NCBI GenBank assembly: GCA_040223615.1
Contig: JAVKFY010000021.1
Coordinates: forward strand, 45,042-109,041
DNA from: JAVKFY01 sp040223615
GTDB lineage: Bacteria; Pseudomonadota; Alphaproteobacteria; GCA-2731375
DNA length: 64,000 bases
Reading direction: 5' to 3'
In this document: piece by piece, positions 18,101 through 28,474 of the stretch
Layout: every line of letters begins with the position of its first letter
Position numbering within the stretch: position 1 is the stretch's first letter
Notes under the pieces: generated by a model
The model's input: the letters and a program-made list of their open reading frames with translations, nothing else
What the model was told of the DNA's origin: nothing
Database searches by the model: none
Made by a program: the position numbers and the translations under genes

Positions 18101-20751
18101 CCGGCAACGACACCCTGGTGGCGGGCGCGACCGACGCGGTCGACGACACACTGGCCGGCGGCGCCGGCACCGACCGGCTGCAAGCCACCGGCAACCTCCA
18201 GCTATCCGGCTTCGGGCCGGGCAACAGCATCGAGCAGGTGGCGATCAACGGCCAGCTTCAGGGCACCGGCGGCGCCAACCTGCTGGACTTCTCCGCCACG
18301 ACGCTGACCGGCGTGAGTGCGATCAACGCCCAGGGCGGCAACGACACCGTCATCGGCAGCGCCGGCAGCGACAACATCATCGGCGGCGACGGCAACGACA
18401 GCCTGACGGGCAACGCCGGCAACGACACGTTGACCGGCAATGCCGGCAATGACGTCCTATCGGGCGGCGCCGGCAACGACCTGTTGACCGGCGGTGCCGG
18501 CGTCGACAACGTCATCGGCGGCGCCGGCAACGACACCCTGGTGGCGGGCGCAACCGACGCGGTCGACGACACCCTGGCCGGCGGTGCCGGCACTGACCGG
18601 CTGCAAGCCACCGGCAACCTGCAGCTATCCGGCTTCGGGCCGGGCAACAGCATCGAGCAGGTGGCGATCAACGGCCAGCTTCAGGGTACGGCCGGCGCCA
18701 ACCTGCTGGATTTCTCCGCCACCACGCTGAGCGGCGTGAGTGGGATCAACGCCCAGGGCGGCAATGACACCGTCATCGGCAGCGCCGGCGGCGACAACAT
18801 CATCGGCGGCGACGGCAACGACAGCCTGACTGGCAACGCCGGCAACGACACGCTGTCCGGCGGCGCCGGGAACGACGTCCTTGCGGGCGGCGCTGGCGTC
18901 GACAACGTACAGGGCGGGGCCGGCAACGATACGCTGATCGCCGGCGCTACCGACGCCGTCGACGACGACCTCGACGGCGGCGACGGCACTGATGTGCTGC
19001 AGGCCACGGGTGATCTCCAGCTCTCCGGCTTCGGCCCCGCGAACAGCATCGAGCAGATTTCGATTGGCGGCCAACTCCAGGGCACTGGCGGCGCCAACAC
19101 GTTCGACCTGTCGGCGACCTCGCTGGCCGGCGTGACCGCAATCAATCTGCAGGGCGGCAACGATACGTTGATTGGCACGATCGCCGGCGACGTTGCCCTT
19201 GGCGGCGCCGGTAACGACAGCCTGAGCGGTCGGGCCGGCGACGACAATCTGTCGGGTGGCGCCGGCAACGATCTGCTCGACGGCGGCGCCGACGACGATA
19301 CGCTGGCCGGGGACGAGGGTGCCGATACCCTGCTCGGTCAGGCCGGTGATGACAGCCTTTCGGGCGGCGCCGGCAATGACCAGCTCACCGGCGGTACCGG
19401 CGTCGACACGCTGGTCGGCGGCGCCGGCAACGACACGCTGTTCGTCTCGGCGGACGAGGACGCCGTCGACACCTTCCTTGGTGGCACCGGCACCGACCGG
19501 CTGGTCGCCGGCAACGGCCTGCAACTCGCTGACTTTACCGCGGTCAACTCGATCGAGGTGATCGAGGCCAATGGCCAGATTTCCGGCACCGGCGGCGGCG
19601 ACGTCATCGACGTCTCGGCGACGACCCTGGTCAACGTCACCGACATCGACGGTGGTGGCGGCGACGACGCGTTGACCGGCAATGGCGCGGCCGACTCGAT
19701 CGCCGGTGGCGACGGTGCCGACACGCTGATCGGCGGGGCCGGCGACGACGTGTTGTTCGGCGACAACGCCACCGCGACGCCGATTGTCGCCTCCGACACG
19801 GCTGGCACGCTCGGCACGCTGACCGCCGGGAACTTCGCCAACTTCTGGGGCGACGTTCTGCTGCTTACCGGCGCCACGACCACCGGCAATGGCCTGACCG
19901 ACTTCTCGCAGGGCGTGGTCTCGATCGATCCCGCCGGCGTCGGCGTCGAAGGCGTCGTCGGCCAGCCGGTGACCCGCCAGATCGCCTTCGACGTTGTCAA
20001 CAATGCCAGCGAAGTGCTGCAGATCGGCTTCGAACGCGAGGTGTTCGACGTCACCGTGACCGTGAGTCATCTGCTGGGCCCGGAGAACGACGTGTTCGAA
20101 CAAGGTCAGTGGGTGGCGATGAACAACGGTGTCGAGGTTGGCAGCGGTCTGTTCAGCGACGCAGCAGGCACGAACAACGGCCAGATCAGCTTCGATCTCG
20201 ACGTTGACGGGCCGATCGACACGCTGCTGTTCACCGCGACGCCTTATGTCGACGCGGACGGCGTTTTCCAGTTCCCGGTCGACAACGATTCCTCCGACTA
20301 CTTCGTGCGTCAGATCGCGTTCTCCTACGACGACCTGAGCTATGCCGACAGTGGCACCGGGTCCGACCTGCTGATCGGCGGCGCCGGGGCGGACCTGATG
20401 CGCGGTGGTGCCGCGGCCGACCTGTTCCACTACGACAGCCTCGGCGACGGCACCGCGATCGCATCCGACATCACCGTGTCGCAGTCGGGCCTGGCCACGG
20501 ACGTGATCCTGGACTTCGTCAGCGGCGAGGACGGCCTCAGCTTCGATGCCAGCGCCTTCGACGCCTCCGCAACCTTCGTGACCGTGGCCGGACGCTATGA
20601 CGGCACCAACTCGGGCGAAGCGAGCGGCGCGGTGTTCGTGTTCGACGGCAAATACTTGAGCTACGATGATGACGTCGAGCAGGAAGGCTATACCGCCATT
20701 GCCGAGGTCCGGGGCGACGCTCCGGTCGCCGGCGATATCGCGGTGAGCTGA
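15181..20751 (+). CDS. Giant FecR-domain RTX protein, presumed type I secretion substrate (adhesin-like)
   Basis: The product has 1856 residues and no signal peptide. Residues about 110-265 form a FecR-type domain: GEVESLTGAVTATRNGS, then GDIIETGENAAVGIRFIDETVF and RTPVAMIGVRGTDVAVD. From about 400 to 1530 come RTX nonapeptides of the GGxGxD type, arranged in larger 141-residue modules. A non-repetitive domain (about 1535-1720, possibly a beta-sandwich) precedes a short RTX block and the C-terminal end GDIAVS, which fits an RTX export signal. The composition is acidic and Gly/Asp-rich, as for calcium-dependent folding outside the cell. AAGGA precedes the ATG. The TolC gene lies upstream and the exporter downstream. 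An adhesin or surface-layer role is likely but not shown. Confidence 0.85.
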   Translation: MARDIGLTGSTDAGASFDGVYTASGTDALVVPHGGLILGGAYHRAGPDLVIEGASGEKVLVVDYFRAETPPDLVTEGGARIAGDLAERLAGSQAPGQVAQAGTAQAAAPIGEVESLTGAVTATRNGSQVQLSDGSPVYQGDIIETGENAAVGIRFIDETVFAMDDAGRMVLDELIYDPGTQSGSVAFSLVQGVFSFATGQIAKTDPSSLIVRTPVAMIGVRGTDVAVDLNQIGENSRIACREGAIVVRNDGGEQLVLAGQQVLLATFQQAPTEPEPVSLGTLDFDFGRALQFRPQQNLDQLNQDRRGDNDEDDERRSADGGETVDTEAAAEQLGDVAPAAGGQQSQTAGAISLVAEAIETGVDLGTQPNVDTDGGPLGSGGGSDGGGDRSTGIFFTEERDEAIRGGDGGDTLVGTTGPDEMFGGAGNDVLLSSAGNDSLFGGDGIDTADYSADTSGIVADLGAGTVSGEATGNDSLEGIENLVGTGFGDQVEGAEVDNTLLGGGGDDTLGAAGGNDVVDGGTGNDSLIGGNGEGDDVYIGGEGRDQISYPSATAGIVINLATGIVDGVAGGVGTDTLSEIEDVLASNFDDLIIGDGVANLLMGAAGNDTLIGNGGDDTLDGGADTDLVSYADASAAVNVDLGAGLATGPDGNDQLIDIENAQGSGFGDVLTGNGGGNLLIGGGGVDTISGGGGDDTIQAGAEDAVDDVMDGGAGTDRLQSSGNLRLAGFSAANAIEVIQGAGAIRGTSAANLFDFSAITLLGITMVNALEGDDTVSGSAAADLIVGGEGDDVLTGNAGNDTLTGGAGDDSLDGGDGNDLLSGAPGTDTLIGGAGNDTLLVGATDAVDDVLDGGAGTDRLQTAGDLQLDNFGPGNSIEQVAVGGQVQGTGDANLLDFSASTLTGATGIFGQGGDDTLIGSAGADNMSGGDGDDLLVGNAGNDTLTGNAGNDVLSGGAGNDLLTGGAGVDNVIGGAGNDTLVAGATDAVDDTLAGGAGTDRLQATGNLQLSGFGPGNSIEQVAINGQLQGTGGANLLDFSATTLTGVSAINAQGGNDTVIGSAGSDNIIGGDGNDSLTGNAGNDTLTGNAGNDVLSGGAGNDLLTGGAGVDNVIGGAGNDTLVAGATDAVDDTLAGGAGTDRLQATGNLQLSGFGPGNSIEQVAINGQLQGTAGANLLDFSATTLSGVSGINAQGGNDTVIGSAGGDNIIGGDGNDSLTGNAGNDTLSGGAGNDVLAGGAGVDNVQGGAGNDTLIAGATDAVDDDLDGGDGTDVLQATGDLQLSGFGPANSIEQISIGGQLQGTGGANTFDLSATSLAGVTAINLQGGNDTLIGTIAGDVALGGAGNDSLSGRAGDDNLSGGAGNDLLDGGADDDTLAGDEGADTLLGQAGDDSLSGGAGNDQLTGGTGVDTLVGGAGNDTLFVSADEDAVDTFLGGTGTDRLVAGNGLQLADFTAVNSIEVIEANGQISGTGGGDVIDVSATTLVNVTDIDGGGGDDALTGNGAADSIAGGDGADTLIGGAGDDVLFGDNATATPIVASDTAGTLGTLTAGNFANFWGDVLLLTGATTTGNGLTDFSQGVVSIDPAGVGVEGVVGQPVTRQIAFDVVNNASEVLQIGFEREVFDVTVTVSHLLGPENDVFEQGQWVAMNNGVEVGSGLFSDAAGTNNGQISFDLDVDGPIDTLLFTATPYVDADGVFQFPVDNDSSDYFVRQIAFSYDDLSYADSGTGSDLLIGGAGADLMRGGAAADLFHYDSLGDGTAIASDITVSQSGLATDVILDFVSGEDGLSFDASAFDASATFVTVAGRYDGTNSGEASGAVFVFDGKYLSYDDDVEQEGYTAIAEVRGDAPVAGDIAVS
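17278..19760 (+). repeat. Six tandem modules (423-bp period) within the RTX protein gene
   Basis: Each module starts near a DAVDD motif, continues through GAGTDRLQ, NSIEQV and LLDFSATTL-like segments, and ends in four to six RTX nonapeptides. Modules begin at 17278, 17701, 18124, 18547, 18943 and 19450. The first three periods are exactly 423 bases. The fourth is 396, exactly one 27-base nonapeptide shorter. The fifth is 507. Modules three and four are almost identical in DNA, differing mainly at synonymous positions, which points to recent duplication or gene conversion. Confidence 0.85.
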
Positions 20752-20810
20752 CCCCGGCCGGTTACGCCTGATGGCGGGCCCGGCCGCGGCGCGAGCGGTG
20801 GGCGGGACGC

Positions 20811-22567
<1,757 letters not shown>

Positions 22568-22568
<1 letters not shown>

Positions 22569-23863
22569 TGACCCGCCGGCTGGCCGAGCTGGAACGCCGT
22601 TATCGCATTCCCGGCTGGCGCACCGTCGCCTGGCTGGCGATGGCGACGCTGGTGGCGGCTTGCGCCTGGGTCGCGGTGGCCGAGGTCGACGAGGTCGCCG
22701 TGGCGATCGGCGAAGTGGTGCCGCAAGGCAAGGTCAAGACCGTGCAGCACCTGGAAGGCGGCATCGTGCGTGAGATCCTGGTCGCCGAGGGCGATGAGGT
22801 CGCCGCCGACGCGGCCCTGGTGCGCCTGGAGCTGTCGCGGTCGGAAGGCAACGCCGATGAGCTGCGCATTCGCATGGAGGGTCTGCAACTGGTGCGCACC
22901 CGGCTGCGCGCGGAAGTCGCCGGCGCCGAGAGCGTCGCCTTTCCGGCCGACCTCGCCGAGCGCTACCCCGACATCGTCGCCACCGAGCTCGACACCTTCC
23001 AGGCGCATCAGCAGCGCCAGCGGGCCCGCGTCGCGGCGCTGGAATCCGAGCTCAGGCAACGCCAGCTCGACCTCACCGAACTGCGCGCGCGGCAACGGGC
23101 GATGCGCAACGACCTGGCACTGGCCCGCGACAAGCTGGAAATCTCCAGCCGGCTGATCGAGAAGAACCTGACCCCGAAGCTGGAACACATCCAGTTGCAG
23201 CGCGACGTGGAGGAGATGCAGGGCGCGCTGGCGACGATCCGCCCGGCGATGCCGCGCGCCGAGGCCGCCATTGCCGCGGCCGAGGACCGGCTGCGCGAGG
23301 AAAGCCTGAACGCGCGCTCCGCGACGCTGGCCGACCTGTCCACCGTGGAGCGTGAGATCGCCCGCGTCGTCGAACTGCTGTCGAAGGCCGACGAGCAGGC
23401 GCTGCGCACCACCATCCGCAGCCCGATCGCCGGCGTGGTGAAAAACCTGCAAACCAACACCATCGGCGGCGTGGTCGCGCCCGGCGACGTGATCATGGAG
23501 ATCGTGCCGACCGACGACGCGCTGGTGATCCAGGCCCAGCTCCGTCCGGCCGACCGCGGCTACGTGCGCGAGGGCCAGCCGGCGCTGGTCAAGATCACCG
23601 CCTATGACTTCATCCAGTATGGCGGGCTGGTCGGCCAGGTGCAGCAGATCGCCGCCGACAGCAACCGCGACCAGGCCGGCAACGCCTATTTCCAGGTCAT
23701 CGTCGAGACCGACCGCGGCTTCCTGGAGGCCGGCACCGAAAAGCTGCCGATTTCGGCCGGCATGGAGGCCACCGTCGACATCCAGACCGGCACCCGCTCG
23801 GTTCTCGCCTTTCTGCTGAAACCGTTCCTGCGCCTGCGCCTGGAGGCCTTCCGTGAGCGCTGA
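22568..23863 (+). CDS. HlyD-family membrane fusion (adaptor) protein of the type I system
   Basis: The 431-residue adaptor has a short cytoplasmic start, one membrane segment (VAWLAMATLVAACAWVAVA) and a biotinyl-lipoyl-like half motif (VKTVQHLEGGIVREILVAEGDEV). A long coiled coil spans about 95-260. The beta-barrel region contains RSPIAGVVKNLQTNTIGGVV and, near the C-terminus, GTRSVLAFLLKPFLRLRLEAFRER, the standard RTX adaptor ending. The start overlaps the exporter stop as TGATG, with AAGGAGG about ten bases upstream; GTG 22565 is a minor alternative. It bridges the ABC exporter and TolC. Confidence 0.92.
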
Positions 23864-23866
23864 ACC

Positions 23867-26566
23867 ATGACTGCGATCCCGCTCCCCGGGCGCGGCGGGC
23901 TGAACCTGCGGATCGCCGGCGGCTGGTTCGGCCGACTGCTGCGGCTCTTGTTCGGGCGCGGCCGGCTGGTCGCCTTGATCACGCTGATGATGCTGCTGGC
24001 ATTGCGGATCTGGGATCCGGTGCCGGTGGAGATGCTGCGCCTGCGCGCCTTCGACCTGATGCAGCGTTCCTTCCAGGTGACGGTGCCGAATCGCGTCGCC
24101 ATGGTGGTCGACGTCGACGAGACCAGCCTGGCGCAGTTCGGCCAGTGGCCATGGCCGCGCAACCTGCTGGCGCAACTGGTGATCAACCTGCACCAGGCCG
24201 GCGCACCGGTGATCGGGTTCGACATGGTGTTTTCCGAGCCCGACCGCTTGTCGGCCGACCTCATCGCCGGCGCGCTGCCGGGCCTGGACGAGGCGACCGT
24301 GACCAAGCTGCGCGAGCAGCCGTCGAACGACGCCCTGTTCGCCTCGATGCTCGAACAGGGGCGCGTGGTCATCGGCCGTGCCACCCAGACCGTGCAGATC
24401 AGGCGGCCGACGACGCCGAAGGCGACCACGGTGGCCAAGATCGGCACCGCCGACCCGTTGTCTTTCGTCTTCACCTTTCCCGGCCTGGTGCCGAGCCTGC
24501 CGGAGCTGGAAAGCAATGCCGATGGCATCGGCGTGCTGTCGCTGGCGCCGGACCCCGATGGCCTGGTGCGGCGCGTGCCGATGCTGTTCGGCGCGCACGG
24601 CAAGCTCTACCCGTCGTTGTCGGTGGAGGTGCTGCGCGTCGCCACCGGGCAGTCGGCCTATGCGGTCGCCGCCGACAGGTTCGGCGTGCGGCAGTTGAAG
24701 ATCGCCCGGCTGGCGATCCCGGTCGACCAGCAGGGCCGGCTGTGGGTGCGCGCCAAGCCGCACGACCCGAGCCGCTTCATTTCCGCCGCGTCGGTGCTGC
24801 GCAACGTCTTCGATCCGCAGCTGGTGCGCGGCAAGCTGGTGCTGATCGGTGGGTCCGCCGCCGGCCTGCAGGACATCCGCGCCACGCCGATCGAGGCCTC
24901 GATCCCCGGTGTGGAAATCCAGGCCCAGGCGATCGACACCATCGCCAATGGCCTGGCTCTGCAGCGTCCGGCCGAGGCGCATACCTGGGAGTGGCTGGCG
25001 GCGTTGATCGCTGGCCTGGCGATGATCGTGCTGTTGTCGGCGCTGGGGCCGCGTTGGACCTTGCTGGTGGTGATCGCGGTGGTCGGCGGCGTTGTCGCCG
25101 TGGTCGGCCGCGCCTATACCGAATACAGCCTGCTGATCGACCCGTCCTTCCCGCTGGTGACGACGCTGGGCGTCTACCTGATCCTGACCTACACGCGCTT
25201 CGCGTCCGAGGACCGTCAGCGCCGGCAACTGCGCCAGGCCTTCGGTCAGTACATCTCGCCGCAGTTCGTGGCCCAGATCAGCCGCGATCCGAGCAAGGTC
25301 CGGCTCGGCGGCGACTACCGCACCATGTCGGTCCTGTTCTCCGACGTGCGCGGCTTCACCACGATCTCCGAGCACTTCAAGGACGACCCGCAGGCGCTGA
25401 CCAGCCTGATGAACCGGTTCCTGACGCCGATGACGGCGGAGGTGATGGCCAACAGCGGCACCGTCGACAAGTATATCGGCGACTCGATCATGGCGTTCTG
25501 GAACGCGCCGATCGAAGACGAGGCGCATGCACAGCACGCCTGCCGCGCGGCGCTGGCGATGAACGACGCGATGGGCCGGCTGAACGAGGAACTGCGCGCG
25601 GAATCGATGCGCGACCTCGACGCCGAAGATTTCCAGGCCTACGAGGAAGCCAAGCGGCTCAGCCTCGGCATCGGCGGCACGCGCGACGACAAGGCCGCCT
25701 TCGCCACCTTCCTGCGCGAGGCCGAGCAGGGCTACGCCAACGCGCAATATTCCGTCGCCAAGGCCTATCGCGACGGTCTCGGCGTGGAGGCGAATGTGGC
25801 GCAGGCGGCGCTCTGGTTCCGCGCCGCCGCCGAGCAGGGCTATGCCAAGGCGCAGCGACATCTCGGCAACCGCTATGCCCGTGGCGAGGGCGTCGAGCAG
25901 GACCACGAAGAAGCGCTGCGCTGGCTTACGCTGGCTGCGCGCCAGGGCCTGACCGCGGCGGAGGAGTCGCGTGCCGAACTGGAGGACAAGCTCAGCCAGT
26001 CACAGGTCATCGCCGCCGAGCAATGGGCGCGCACCTGGACGCCGACGGTCTCCTCCGGCCGCGCCATCAAGCTGGAAATCGGCATCGGCATCAACACCGG
26101 GCCCTGCATCGTCGGCAACATGGGCTCCGACCAGCGCTTCAACTATTCGGTGCTGGGCGACGCGGTGAACCTGGCCTCGCGTCTGGAGGCGCAGACCAAG
26201 AACTACGGCACGACGATCATCATCGGCGAGGAGACGCGTCTCCAGGCACCGGACTTCGCCGCCATCGAACTCGACCTGATCGCGGTCAAGGGCAAGCGCG
26301 ACGCGGTGCGGATCTACGGCCTGCTGGGCGACGAGGCGATGGCGCGCAGCGACCGGTTCCACGCGCTGGCCGCCGCACACGACAAGCTGCTCGCCGCCTA
26401 TCGCGCGCAGGAGTGGGACGCCGCGCTGGAGCACCAGCAGACCTGCCGCAGCCTCGACGATACCCTGGACGACCTGTACGACCTGTACGCGCGGCGCGTC
26501 CGCGAGTATCAGGCCGACCCGCCCGGCGAAGGCTGGGACGGCGTCTACGTCGCCCGCAGCAAGTAG
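23867..26566 (+). CDS. CHASE2-class III adenylate/guanylate cyclase with Sel1 repeats inserted in the catalytic domain
   Basis: A membrane receptor cyclase of 899 residues. It has one membrane segment (about 33-50) and a periplasmic CHASE2 sensor with VDVDETSLAQFGQWPWPR. Three membrane segments follow (about 368-445), then a class III cyclase domain. The catalytic half with metal Asp residues (LFSDVRGF near 490; DKYIGDSIMAFW near 538) is separated from the second half (IGIGINTGPCIVGNMGS, YSVLGDAVNLASRLE, from about 737) by roughly 150 residues. That insert contains two or three Sel1-like repeats (AEQGYANAQYSVAKAYRDGLGV, EQGYAKAQRHLGNRYARGEGV). Metal, Lys and Asn/Arg catalytic positions look intact; Ser in YSVLGD suggests the IIIb type. 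It starts three bases after the adaptor gene. Confidence 0.88.
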   Translation: MTAIPLPGRGGLNLRIAGGWFGRLLRLLFGRGRLVALITLMMLLALRIWDPVPVEMLRLRAFDLMQRSFQVTVPNRVAMVVDVDETSLAQFGQWPWPRNLLAQLVINLHQAGAPVIGFDMVFSEPDRLSADLIAGALPGLDEATVTKLREQPSNDALFASMLEQGRVVIGRATQTVQIRRPTTPKATTVAKIGTADPLSFVFTFPGLVPSLPELESNADGIGVLSLAPDPDGLVRRVPMLFGAHGKLYPSLSVEVLRVATGQSAYAVAADRFGVRQLKIARLAIPVDQQGRLWVRAKPHDPSRFISAASVLRNVFDPQLVRGKLVLIGGSAAGLQDIRATPIEASIPGVEIQAQAIDTIANGLALQRPAEAHTWEWLAALIAGLAMIVLLSALGPRWTLLVVIAVVGGVVAVVGRAYTEYSLLIDPSFPLVTTLGVYLILTYTRFASEDRQRRQLRQAFGQYISPQFVAQISRDPSKVRLGGDYRTMSVLFSDVRGFTTISEHFKDDPQALTSLMNRFLTPMTAEVMANSGTVDKYIGDSIMAFWNAPIEDEAHAQHACRAALAMNDAMGRLNEELRAESMRDLDAEDFQAYEEAKRLSLGIGGTRDDKAAFATFLREAEQGYANAQYSVAKAYRDGLGVEANVAQAALWFRAAAEQGYAKAQRHLGNRYARGEGVEQDHEEALRWLTLAARQGLTAAEESRAELEDKLSQSQVIAAEQWARTWTPTVSSGRAIKLEIGIGINTGPCIVGNMGSDQRFNYSVLGDAVNLASRLEAQTKNYGTTIIIGEETRLQAPDFAAIELDLIAVKGKRDAVRIYGLLGDEAMARSDRFHALAAAHDKLLAAYRAQEWDAALEHQQTCRSLDDTLDDLYDLYARRVREYQADPPGEGWDGVYVARSK

Positions 26567-26574
26567 GAATTACG

Positions 26575-27840
26575 ATGAGCGAACCGCGCGAGCCGCGCCC
26601 AACAGGACGCGGTCACGACGAGGAGCGGGGGCGTGCTGTCGCGCGTCCCCGGTGGCCTCTGCAGGGCGTGAAGGTGCTCGACCTCGGGCAGATCTACAAC
26701 GGCGCCTATGCCGGCTTCCTGCTGGCCCATGCCGGCGCCGACGTGGTCAAGGTCGAGCCGCCGGCCGGCGACCCGCTGCGCCAGCGCGGCGGCGGCGAGG
26801 TGCCGTTCTCCTTCACCATGCTGAACACCAACAAGCGCGGCATGGTCATCGACCTGAAGCAGCAGGCCGGCAAGGACCTGCTGCTGGAAATGGTGGCCGA
26901 GGCCGACGTGCTGCTGGAGAATTTCGCGCCCGGCGCGCTCGATCGGCTCGGTGTCGGCGCCGACGTGCTGATGGCCGCCAACCCGAGGCTGGTCTACGCG
27001 TCCAGCACCGGCTACGGCCTGTCCGGCCCGCTGCGCGACAACCTGGCGATGGACCTGACGGTGCAGGCGGTCGGCGGCGTGATGAGCATCAACGGCCCCG
27101 ACGACGGCCCGCCGCTGAAGACCGGCCTGGCGGTCTGCGACTTCATGGGCGGCGTGCATCTCTATGCCGGCATCATGACCGCGCTGTACGAGGCCGCCGT
27201 CACCGGCAAGGGTCGCGAGGTCGAGATCGCCATGCTGGAGGCGATCTACGTGCCGCTGGCCAGCAATCTCGCCAGTCTGCACAACAACGGCTGGCAGCGC
27301 GCGCCGGAGCGGCGCGGCAACCGCCATCCGTTCGGCGGCTCGGCGCCCTACAACGTCTTCCAGTGCGCCGATGGGCACATCGCCATCATCTGCGTACGCG
27401 AGCCGCACTGGCTCGGCCTGTTGCGCGCGATGGGCCGCGAGGACCTGGCCGATGACCCGCGCTTCGCCGACCAGACCCTGCGCGCGAAGCACGAGGACGA
27501 GACCGACGCCATCGTCGCGCCGTGGCTGGCCAAGCTGACCCGCGCCGAGGCAGCGCGCATCCTGGCCGAGCACCGCGTGCCGGCCGCGCCGGTGCGCGAC
27601 CTGGTCGAGGTCTCGCGTGACGAGCACATGCACCAGCGCGGCATGCTGCACGACGTCGACCACCCGCGGCAGGGCAAGGTGGTGCTGCCGACCAGCGCGC
27701 TGCGCTTCGCCGGCAGCCCCGAACCGGAAGTCCGCATCGAGCCCGAGGTCGGCGAGCACACCGACGAAGTTCTGCAAGACTGGCTCGGCCGCGACGCAGC
27801 GGCCATCGCCGCGCTTCGGCAGCGGAAGGTGGTGGCGTAG
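26575..27840 (+). CDS. CaiB/BaiF-family CoA-transferase (type III)
   Basis: Encodes 421 residues of a family III CoA-transferase. VKVLDLGQIYNGAYAGFLLAHAGADVVKVEPP carries the N-terminal CoA-binding core. DLTVQAVGGVMSINGP lies in the middle, with a candidate catalytic Asp in NLAMDLTVQ. These enzymes move CoA between carboxylic acids. The first 25 residues are charged and probably disordered, so a later start is conceivable, but TAGGA lies just before this ATG. It begins eight bases after the cyclase and seems part of the secretion operon, although no functional link is known. A hairpin follows. Confidence 0.85.
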   Translation: MSEPREPRPTGRGHDEERGRAVARPRWPLQGVKVLDLGQIYNGAYAGFLLAHAGADVVKVEPPAGDPLRQRGGGEVPFSFTMLNTNKRGMVIDLKQQAGKDLLLEMVAEADVLLENFAPGALDRLGVGADVLMAANPRLVYASSTGYGLSGPLRDNLAMDLTVQAVGGVMSINGPDDGPPLKTGLAVCDFMGGVHLYAGIMTALYEAAVTGKGREVEIAMLEAIYVPLASNLASLHNNGWQRAPERRGNRHPFGGSAPYNVFQCADGHIAIICVREPHWLGLLRAMGREDLADDPRFADQTLRAKHEDETDAIVAPWLAKLTRAEAARILAEHRVPAAPVRDLVEVSRDEHMHQRGMLHDVDHPRQGKVVLPTSALRFAGSPEPEVRIEPEVGEHTDEVLQDWLGRDAAAIAALRQRKVVA

Positions 27841-27869
27841 GAGGTGAGCGGCGTCGCAACCGTTTCGGC

Positions 27870-27898
27870 ACCCTCTCCGCCCTTCGGAGGGAGAGGGT
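27870..27898. terminator. Bidirectional terminator-like hairpin (dispersed repeat type)
   Basis: Perfect nine-base arms (ACCCTCTCC, 27870-27878; GGAGAGGGT, 27890-27898) flank an 11-base loop, between the convergent CoA-transferase and msrA genes. The sequence and the TGGGGTGAGG that follows resemble a small palindromic repeat seen many times in proteobacterial genomes, so it may be both a terminator and a dispersed element. Confidence 0.6.
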
Positions 27899-27937
27899 TG
27901 GGGTGAGGTGGGTGTCAATGACGAGCGAGTTGCGCGT

Positions 27938-28396
27938 CTACGCCCGCACCATCCCCTGCTTTTCCAGATACTGCTGGTGGTAGTCCTCGGCCATCCAGAA
28001 GTCGCCTGCCGGTGTGATCTCGGTCGCGATCGGGCGGCGGAAGGTCTTCTGCGCCGCCGCGCGTGAGGCATACGCCGCCTCGCTCTGCGCCTCGTCCAGC
28101 GGGAAGATCGCGGAGCGGTACTGGCTGCCGAGGTCGAGGCCCTGGCCGCCGACCTGGGTCGGGTCGTGGCAATCCCAGAAGGTTTCCAGCAGCTTGCCGT
28201 AGCTCACCTCGGCTGGGTCGAACTCGACCATCACCGCCTCGGCGTGGCCGGTGCGGCCGGAACAAACCGCCTCGTAGGTCGGGTTCATCGCGTCGCCGCC
28301 GATGTAGCCGGCGGCGGTGCTGCTCACCCCGGCGAGGCGCCGAAACGACGCTTCCACGCCCCAGAAGCAGCCGGCGGCGAAGATCGCGCGGGCCAT
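27938..28396 (-). CDS. msrA: Peptide methionine (S)-S-oxide reductase MsrA
   Basis: A 152-residue MsrA, a repair enzyme that reduces methionine-S-sulfoxide in proteins. The catalytic motif GCFWG is at 9-13 (Cys10), followed by GYIGGDAMNPTYEAVCSGRTGHAEAV. The substrate-site residues in YRSAIF and the closing EDYHQQYLEKQ are conserved. GAGGAGGG lies just before the ATG. It is on the compact side for the family because the C-terminal extension with resolving cysteines is absent. It is divergent from the SRAP peptidase gene. Confidence 0.93.
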   Translation of the reverse strand: MARAIFAAGCFWGVEASFRRLAGVSSTAAGYIGGDAMNPTYEAVCSGRTGHAEAVMVEFDPAEVSYGKLLETFWDCHDPTQVGGQGLDLGSQYRSAIFPLDEAQSEAAYASRAAAQKTFRRPIATEITPAGDFWMAEDYHQQYLEKQGMVRA

Positions 28397-28474
28397 GGTT
28401 CCCTCCTCGTGTTTCGTTCCGCGCGACCGTGGCATAGTGGCCGGCGCGGGCCAAGAGGACGGAGAGGCGGCGAC

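Noticed and set aside
16380..19770. Regular direct repeats that might suggest a CRISPR array or satellite DNA
   Set aside because: The repeats stay in frame with GGxGxD nonapeptides and have no unique spacers, so they are coding repeats.
24145..27840. Apparent 1231-residue fusion protein covering the cyclase and CoA-transferase
   Set aside because: The first two thirds are an alternative frame of the cyclase gene, rich in Arg and Gly. Only the part from 26575 has protein family motifs.
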